From Mycogone perniciosa (Eukaryota; Ascomycota; Sordariomycetes; Hypocreales; Hypocreaceae), in the NCBI GenBank assembly GCA_025331125.1, contig JAOALB010000036.1, positions 54,740 to 118,739 on the forward strand: 64,000 bases of DNA, given 5' to 3'. The translations under genes were made by a program, and so were the position numbers. Numbering within the stretch: position 1 is the first letter of the stretch; each line of letters opens with the position of its first letter. Shown here piece after piece: positions 56,601 to 64,000 of the stretch. Under the pieces are notes generated by a model. That model saw only the letters and a program-made list of their open reading frames with translations. It had not been told where the DNA came from and did not search any database.

Positions 56601-59434
56601 TTTTATAATAATTACCTTTATTAAGCAGGGTAATTAAATATAATATATATTATTTGCAGTATATTTAATAAAATATTTAATTAAGCCTTTAGGCTTTATT
56701 TTACATTCTCTTTTATTCCGGCTAGTTTTACAGTTTCTATTAAGTATATAGGCGCAGTAGCTGTATATATAAAGTCTGCTTTAATTTAGCTATAAGTCTA
56801 TAGATAGCTCCTTTATTAAAAAGGGCGCGAAATTATAAAACTATTACTTTAATTTTTTAATAGGTAATATTATATCGAGGCTATATATAAAACTTATATT
56901 AATAATATATACTGCAGCTTTTATACTTTTAGGCTATAAATTAGTTAAAAGGCTTACAGCTTTAAGTATCTTTATTAATTTGTTTATAACTTCTTAACTT
57001 GCGCGCTTTAAGGCGCTATTCGGCTTATATATATAGGAAGGGGCAAGCTTTAGGATAATTGCTTCTGTATTTGCCTAGATCTAAAAGTATATTAAGCCTT
57101 TAACTGCAATTATAGCTTTTTTATTATCTTGCTTAAAAAAATATATTAAAATATTATATTGCATTTTTACTATACTTATAAAGTTAAAGAGAGCATTAAA
57201 GACAGTATCCTATTCTTTATTTAATAAAGGGCGTATATATAACTATAAAGTGTATTCTTTTTCAAGCATTAAAAGCCAGTTATCCTTATTATAACTATAA
57301 AGATAGTCTTAAAGATCCTAGTGTATTTTAAAGAATAGTCTTGGTATTTATTTTTTAAATATTCTGCGAGAGATAACTTATTTTATATATATAAAAGTAT
57401 AGGCTTTACACTTTATTTATATAGTTCCTTTAATATATATATTCTTTATATTCTTTACTAGTGCTTTAAGCGCTTTTAGGCCTAGATGTTTTAATTATAG
57501 GTGCTAGAGCTTTTCCGAGTTATTGTATAGTATTAGTGGGTTATATATCAGTCTTTTCCTTTTTTTTAATATTATATAAATATAATAGTCTGCGCTGGGA
57601 AAAAGGAATAAAGCAGTTATACTGCTTAAGATAGTATATTTAAGGATAGGGTTAATGTAAAGCGATAAGGGTTTATATTAAAGAAATAAAAGATTATACT
57701 TATACTTTACCTTTTTTATAATAGTATTTAAATTTACTATACTAGTGCAAAGCGTATTATTACACCCTATAAGCTATATTCCTGCTATCTAAAGTTTTAA
57801 TAAAAAGATAATATTAATGTAAAATCCTTTAACTACAGCTATATCTATAAGCTTTACTGAGCGCGCTGCCTTTTTGTATAGATTATAGAGAGTATCCTTT
57901 AATAGGCGGCGTCTTTTTTTAGCTATAAGATATTTAACTCCTTTTACCTCGATATAGTTATTTTCTATATTTAGAATAAAAAAGCTAAGAATAAAGTAAT
58001 TCCTACTATTTATTAAATAAATAGCACTATAAGTGTTAAAGAGAGTGCTTTAAAAGAGGCAGTAAAGTATATTTTATATATTAATATATATTAATATATT
58101 TATTATATATACTGCAAGGCTTATATTCTTTTTATTAATTAGGTCTAGGGAGATTAAAGCAGCTATAATAGTTAAAGCTATACCTTTTTAAACTAGGGCT
58201 ATAAAGTTAATACCCTTTTTACTAAGCTTATTGCAGAGTATATACTATTTATTTTTTTAGAGGCAAATATAAATTTCTGCAGCTTATTGCAGGTTAAAGA
58301 TATATTTCCCTTTTTTATTAGGTTTTCCTTTAAGCGCAGCTAATAGTATACTATAGTCCTTTAAAGGCTAATTATGCCTTTTTTATCTATATAGGTATTC
58401 TTTCTTAGTAAAAGCTTTTAAATATATAGTGTTATTAACTATAGCTTTATTTAAGTAATTACTAAGTATTGCATAAAGTTTGTAAATATAATTTTCTGCA
58501 TTTTATATACTATTTAAGAAAAGTCAATTAAGCTAATTAAACGAGAAGATTTTAGCGGTTTTACTGCTTTTAATTTAACTGTTTATATAATATAGGTGGT
58601 GTAAAGTAAAGTTTAGGGTATAGCGTACTTTAATAACTTTTAAAAAAGCCCTTTAAGTAGCTGTTCCTGTAACTTTAAAGAGCTTATACCTTACTGCATT
58701 TATATAAACGCGCGCTTAGTTTATATATTATATTTCTAGCTTTAAGTTCTTACACTCTGTATTGCATAGGATACATTTATATAAAATCTGCACTTTTTCG
58801 CGTATTATATCCTTATAAGGAGCTAATTATTTTTTAAGCTTCTTTATAATTTAATAAATAGTAAATTTAGCGTTTAAGTTTTTATTATGTTTATTGGCTG
58901 CTTTAATAGTAATAGAGGCTAAGGCTATAGCTTAAGTTGCGGCTTTAAAGTCTATAAAGACTAAAATGTAAATGCTGGTGTTAACTGTCTTTTATATCCA
59001 CTTAAAGATTACTGCCTTAGCCTTCCTCTTTTCGGTATATAAGGCGATAGTGCACTGGTGCTTATAGAGTAGACTGTTATAATAAATAAAAATATTTATT
59101 AAAGTAGCTTCTTTTTTAAATGCTTTTAAGGCGGTTTCTTTTACTTTAGCTAAAGTAAATGGCTTTAAAGCAAGGAAATAGTTATTATTTTAATCGGGGA
59201 GATTAAGATTAACTTTATTCTAGATTTTTACAGTAGTTGTATAGTTATTTAAAACAGTAATCCATTTAATTTACTGTACTATTGAATCCAGCTTTATAAA
59301 AGTAATATCTTTTATGTTATTTATTGTAGAATATAGCTTTAAGAGCTTAAAGGCAAAGGGAAAGAGTAAAGGTAAAGATATAATATTAAAGGAAGTTTCT
59401 AGTAACTCTAGTAGTTACTACCTAGGCTTATAAC

Positions 59435-59708
59435 TGTCGCGGAGCGCGGCACAGCTATATAGAGTATAGAGAGAAATGGGAATAAAGTTTAATTCTAGTA
59501 ATAAATATACTATAATAGCCTCGCTATATATATATATAGCTAATATAAAGGAAAATGTAGAATGTATGTGTTGTAAGCGCCTATATAGTCTGATATATCG
59601 CTTACGCGATATATATATTAGCTGGTATCTGCTATATAAGCAGATAAGAGCTCTTTAGCGCTAATAAGCGCTGATAAGTGGTAGGTCCTTAGCCTACCTA
59701 ACCCAACA
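59435..59708 (-). repeat. Copia LTR (5' LTR, right end)
   Basis: 274 bp starting TGTCGCGGAGCGCGG and ending CCCAACA; the better preserved of the three LTR copies in the window. Confidence 0.88.
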
Positions 59709-59713
59709 TAAAT
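59709..59713. repeat. Right target-site duplication TAAAT
   Basis: Matches 52471-52475. The older copia sequence resumes immediately afterwards. Confidence 0.8.
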
Positions 59714-61906
59714 TAATATAATTAAATAATAATTTAATATAAAAAAGTATTATACTTTTAATTTAATTTATTAAAAAAGGAAGATTTAATTTATATTAAA
59801 AAGGAAGCTACTTTAAATAGCTGTAATAATAATGCCTTATATATATAAATATATAAAAAATAAAAAGCTTTAAATAATTAATTATTATAATAATAAAGTA
59901 TACCTTTTATAATAAATAGCTTTTAAGCTAAAATTAAATAATCTTTTATACTTTTATATATTTTATTTTAATAATTCTATATTTATTAAATTTAATAATA
60001 CTTTAAAGTATTTAAAGTATCATTAAAGAAAGGCTTTAATAAACCTATTAATAAATATAAAGTTAATAAAAAAATAAAAAATAAAAAATAATATTTTTTA
60101 ATATTTCTATTAAAGCTATATATTTTATATATTAATATAATATAAGTAAACATTAATTTATATATTTTCTTTAATTATAAAATATATAGTTACTTAATTA
60201 TTATAATTAATATTTTAATTAATAGTAAAGTTAAATTTTACTTTTTAAAAAAAGTAATATAAATTTATTGCCTTTTTTATTATTTAAATAAAAGTAAATA
60301 ACTTTATTTTAATTATAAATATATTAATTATACTTTAATATATAGTATTTTATAAAATAATACTTAAAGAAATATCATAAAATACCTTTAAAATAATCTT
60401 TAAATATTTATATTATTAGCGAAAAAAGTATTATTTAAAGTAGTTAAAATTTATATTTCGCTTTACTTTTTATATTAAAAAGTTAAAAAGCATTATATAT
60501 ATAAATAGTAAATTAATTAATTAATTACTTTAAAGTACTTTATATTAAAGTTAATTAAAAACTATAATAAAGCTAAAGTATTATATATTATATCTAGCTT
60601 TATTATAATAGCTATATAAAGTATAAATCTTACTTTTTTTTAATATATTTTAATAGTTACTTTTATAGCTTATATTATAGCTTTTTTAAACTTTATAATT
60701 AATATTAAAATTATAATAAGCTATATTATATTATTAAATTTAAATTATTTTATAACCTTTTTAAAATAAATTTTATAAAAAAAGTATATTTTATGTTTTT
60801 TATAGTTTTAAATAATTTTAATATTTAAAAATTATTATATATCCCCTTTATTATAAAGTATATATTTTACTTTGAAGGTATTGAATAACTTAATATAAAA
60901 AGCTTTATTATTATAATAATATATAATCAAAATATTATTTATATAAAATATAATAAAAATCTTTTAAGTTTAATTATAAAAAAGGTAAAGCTTTTTAAAG
61001 TTTAAAATTGATTTTTATTTTTTTAAAGTTAAAAATAATTTATTAAACTATAATTTTAATAAGTCTTTTAGCTTATATAAGGCTTTAATATACTTTAAAT
61101 AAATATTTAATCGTTTAAAACCTTTAAAAAGTTTATATATAACTAGTTTTAAATTTTTATTCTCTAAGGTATTAAAAAAAGCATTTTTAATATTATACTG
61201 CTTTAATTTAAAGTTAAATTTTACTGTTAAAGTAATAGATATATAAAAAGAACGCGCTATTAATATAGTTATATATATACTCTTTATTATAAAGCATTCT
61301 TATAAATCCCTTTAAATTATAAATTAAACTTTATAGTATTTTAAATCTTTATTTTAATTAAATTTATATATAAAAACTTAATATATAAATAATAGCTTTA
61401 TCTTTACTTTTAAATATAATATCCTTTATTAGGTTTTTTTTATATATAAAGAGTTAATTTTATTATATATAGTCTATTTAAATTTAGCTTTAAATAGATA
61501 TTTTATAAACTCTTTTTAATCTTTTGGTAGTTTTATTAAATCCTTTTAATAAATAGTTTACTTATTAAAAGTAATACTTTTTTAAAAAGAAACTTTTTAC
61601 TTTATTACTATATTAAAAACAGTAAATACTATTACTTTAGTTTTTAATTTATTATTTATTGGCTTTTATTAATTAAATAGCATTTAATATAATATTAAAT
61701 TAAAAAGTTTTATAATTATTAAGTATATATTAGGCTTATTATCCTTTAAAGTAGTGCTTAAAGTGTATATTTTAATCCTATATATTAAAATATATTTATT
61801 AACCTTTTTTATATGTTATTTCCTTTAAAGTCTTATACTTTTATAAATATTAGCTATTATATTGCTGTTTAAAGAATTATTAATTAACTTTTTGTTTAAA
61901 ATTTAC
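59714..61906 (-). mobile_element. Older Ty1/copia remnant, reverse-transcriptase part
   Basis: A more mutated parallel of 53885-56095 in the younger element, on the same strand, including the reverse-transcriptase segment at about 61,210-60,920. Together with 51065-52475 it forms the 3' half of one old element. Similarity to the younger copy ends at about 61,906; the older element's gag side and right LTR are absent. Confidence 0.75.
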
Positions 61907-64000
61907 TAAGTAAATAATTAAGCTACTGCCTTAGTATTAACTAGCGATTTAATATAACTCAATACTATATACACTATAATACCTTACCTTTAAGTCTTTT
62001 ATAAAGAATATATTATTAAAAGACTATACTTTTACTATAAAAAAGTAGGTTATACCTTTAATAAATATAATAAAAAAAAGCAGGCTAATATATATTAAAG
62101 AAATCTATATTAAGTATAAAACTAAAATTATTAAGTCTAGCTATATTAGCTATGCCTTAGCCTGGCAGTACTTTAAGGCCAGCAGCAAAACAGCCTAGTA
62201 AAGTATAATAACTAAACCCTAATAGTATATTAATACTACCTGCAATACCTAATTAACCTATAAATCTAGGCTTTAAACGATATACCCTCTTTAAATATTA
62301 ATAAAGATAATAATCGTAGCGCTGCTTTATTAACTTTTAACTTACCCTAGTTTAGCTAGCTATACCTATTAAGAACCTAAACTTAACTTATAAATTAGGG
62401 AAAAGATTAACCTCTGCTAAAAGTTATAAATAAAGGTTAACTATAAATAGTACTGTTATCTTAAAATAAATCTACTACTACTTTTTTAATTAAAAGCCTT
62501 TTAAACTTAAATTAATAAATAGTAAATCCCTTTTAATATAAACTATACTATCCTTTATATATAATATTTATATTAATATAAACGCTTTAATAGATAGCAG
62601 CTATATACTTTAAGCTTTTATTAATTGCACCTTTATTTAGCAATTTAATATTATTATTTAATAACTATTATTTATTAAAAACCTTTTTTTTATTAATAAA
62701 AGTATAGCTAATAAAATTTTAAACTTTTTTATTATATAAACTATAATTGGCTTTTATAAAAAACTTTAACTTTTTTTATTATAAATATCTTTAATAATAT
62801 ATTAATTATTTTTAGCCTTTTATAGCTAAAAAATATAATTTTAATATTAATTAAGAAAAATTAACTATTACTTTTAAATCCTATTACTATTATAATTATT
62901 GCCTTTTAAAGAATATAGCTAGCTTTATATAAGTTTTAATAATAATTAAAATAAAAAATAACTTTATTAAAATTAATATAAAAATATATATTACTAGTAA
63001 TTAATAGTTAAAGATGCCTTAAATAAAGTAAAGTATAACTTAATTAAATAAGAAATTATATTATACTAATAACTATTAATTAAAAACACTTAAAAAAGGA
63101 AAACTATAATTTAATTAAAAAAAAAGCTTATAAACTATATATTCTATAAACCTTAATATTAAACTAAAATTATTATATAACCTATAAATATAGTAAAACT
63201 GATAATAAAGAAATATAGGTATAAACAATCTTAAATTAAGTATATATAAAGCTATTGCCTGCCTTTATAATTTACAGTTAATAATAAAAAAGAAAATCTT
63301 TATTAAAGCTATTATTATTACCTTTTAATATACTGTTTCTGTAAAACTAAACTAAACTTTAAAATTAAAGATATAGTTAAATATAATAAATATATAAATA
63401 ATAGCAGCTATAAACTTTATTACCATTTATTATTAATTATATATTTATATAATAAAAGTAATTTAAAAAAGAATTAGTTAAACTATTAAAATTAAAAAGT
63501 TAATACCTATTAGTCTATTAAAGCTTTTAAATAAACTTTTCTAATAAATATTTATAAAATAAAGAGATTATATTAAAGTAAAAATAATATTATTAAAAGA
63601 AATATATAAATTTATTAATAAATACTATTCTTTAATATAACTAAAAAAGATTATAGCTGCTAATATAAAGAAATTTATAGTAAGAAAACTTAAATTTAAT
63701 AAATTAAATATTTTAAAGAAACTGCTATTTTAACTATATAACTTATATAATATTTTCCTGCTAAAAACAGTAAATAAACTTCCGTTATAATGAGCTTAAA
63801 ACTATAAAATTAAAATATTACTAGGAAAAGACCTTTTATACTAGAAGAATAAACTATTTTTATTTAATAAACTGCAGGTAATAAAAGAATAGTTAAATAA
63901 TAATTTAATAAAAGGATTTATCTGCAAATTGCAAATATAATATATTACTCCCTTCTTTTTAACTATAAAATTAAAAGGCAGTATTTATATTTATTAAAAG
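61907..64000 (+). mobile_element. Ty3/gypsy fragment, gag end to reverse transcriptase
   Basis: Plus strand, running off the window end. A protease-like active site INALIDSS (from INALIDSG) lies at about 62,579. A post-protease segment at about 62,790-62,850 corresponds to a NPIILGLPWLKKHNP-type motif. The start of reverse transcriptase near 63,880 reads LNNNLIKGFI followed by TPFFLTIK, matching the WLDENLxKGFIRPS...APVFFVKK pattern. Stops are frequent through RIP. It may be the continuation of the gypsy element begun at 50150, with part of gag missing at the junction. Confidence 0.7.

Larger units (their letters stand above)
52476..59708 (-). mobile_element. Full-length Ty1/copia retrotransposon, RIP-damaged
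   Basis: A 7.23-kb element with two 274-bp LTRs (52476-52749 and 59435-59708) and a TAAAT target duplication. The coding strand is minus. A gag-like region lies at about 59,350-58,600, with text such as LALKPFTLAKVKETALKAFKK. Reverse transcriptase at about 55,420-55,110 reads KQYNIKNAFFNTLKDKNLKL, then ALYRLKDLLKL and FYINNILI, from copia motifs KQYDIKNAF, ALYGLRxSPxLW and FYVDDIL. A purine tract ACTGGGGGGTA lies just inside the left LTR on the minus strand, as expected for the 3' end. The right LTR keeps TG...CA ends. It is the least mutated element here but still full of stops, so autonomous activity is excluded. Confidence 0.9.

Noticed and set aside
56386..56637. 83-residue hydrophobic frame in the copia element
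   Set aside because: It is antisense to the pol region, composed of Phe/Ile/Leu/Lys codons expected by chance in AT-rich DNA.
59476..59658. 60-residue frame inside the copia LTR
   Set aside because: It lies wholly in the LTR and is broken in the other two LTR copies.

Overview
The window is eukaryotic and almost certainly from a filamentous ascomycete. It has short spliceosomal introns (about 50-100 nt) with GTAAGT-like donors and CTAAC/CTGAC-like branch sites. It carries a Zn2Cys6 regulator, a STE50 adaptor, a fungal LCB2, a NACHT/WD40 STAND protein, and large AT-rich blocks of retrotransposons degraded in the manner of repeat-induced point mutation (RIP: CpG nearly gone, TpA-rich, coding frames full of TAA/TAG). 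The gene content fits Sordariomycetes, probably Hypocreales; the order is inferred, and I cannot name a species.

Layout. Positions 1-15,200 are an ordinary, mostly conserved gene block: acetoacetyl-CoA synthetase (minus), serine palmitoyltransferase subunit LCB2 (plus), the MAPK-cascade adaptor STE50 (plus), a small single-pass membrane protein (minus) and a short-chain dehydrogenase (minus). Intergenic DNA here is studded with the 9-mer TACGGAGTA/TACTCCGTA. Positions 15,200-41,300 look like accessory, decaying territory. Present are a Zn2Cys6 regulator (intact, with a likely GC-AG intron), a BAHD acyltransferase frameshifted at its HxxxD motif, and a trypsin-like peptidase homologue with an N-terminal frameshift. 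Then come a NACHT-WD40 (NLR-like) gene with several lesions and a 5.4-kb LINE in its WD40 array, a Gfd2/YDR514C-like RNase H-fold protein, a type I surface protein, an FAD oxidoreductase remnant, an ABCG half-transporter with a C-terminal frameshift, and a small secreted protein.

Positions 41,770-64,000 are a nest of degraded retroelements. A Ty3/gypsy 5' end on the minus strand abuts a second LINE copy. A second gypsy 5' end lies head-to-head with the first. That one is interrupted by an old Ty1/copia remnant on the minus strand, itself split by a younger full-length copia element with two 274-bp LTRs and a TAAAT target duplication. Another gypsy fragment (protease to reverse transcriptase) runs off the window end.

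How the genes fit together: LCB2 (sphingolipid synthesis), AACS (ketone-body/isoprenoid precursor) and STE50 (mating, osmotic and filamentation signalling) are housekeeping. SDR, Zn2Cys6 regulator and BAHD acyltransferase lie side by side, and an FAD oxidase remnant and an ABCG transporter lie 17-20 kb away. This suggests relics of a small specialised-metabolism locus, but no core synthase is visible. All gene models here were read by eye from frames, splice signals and remembered family motifs; no search was run.
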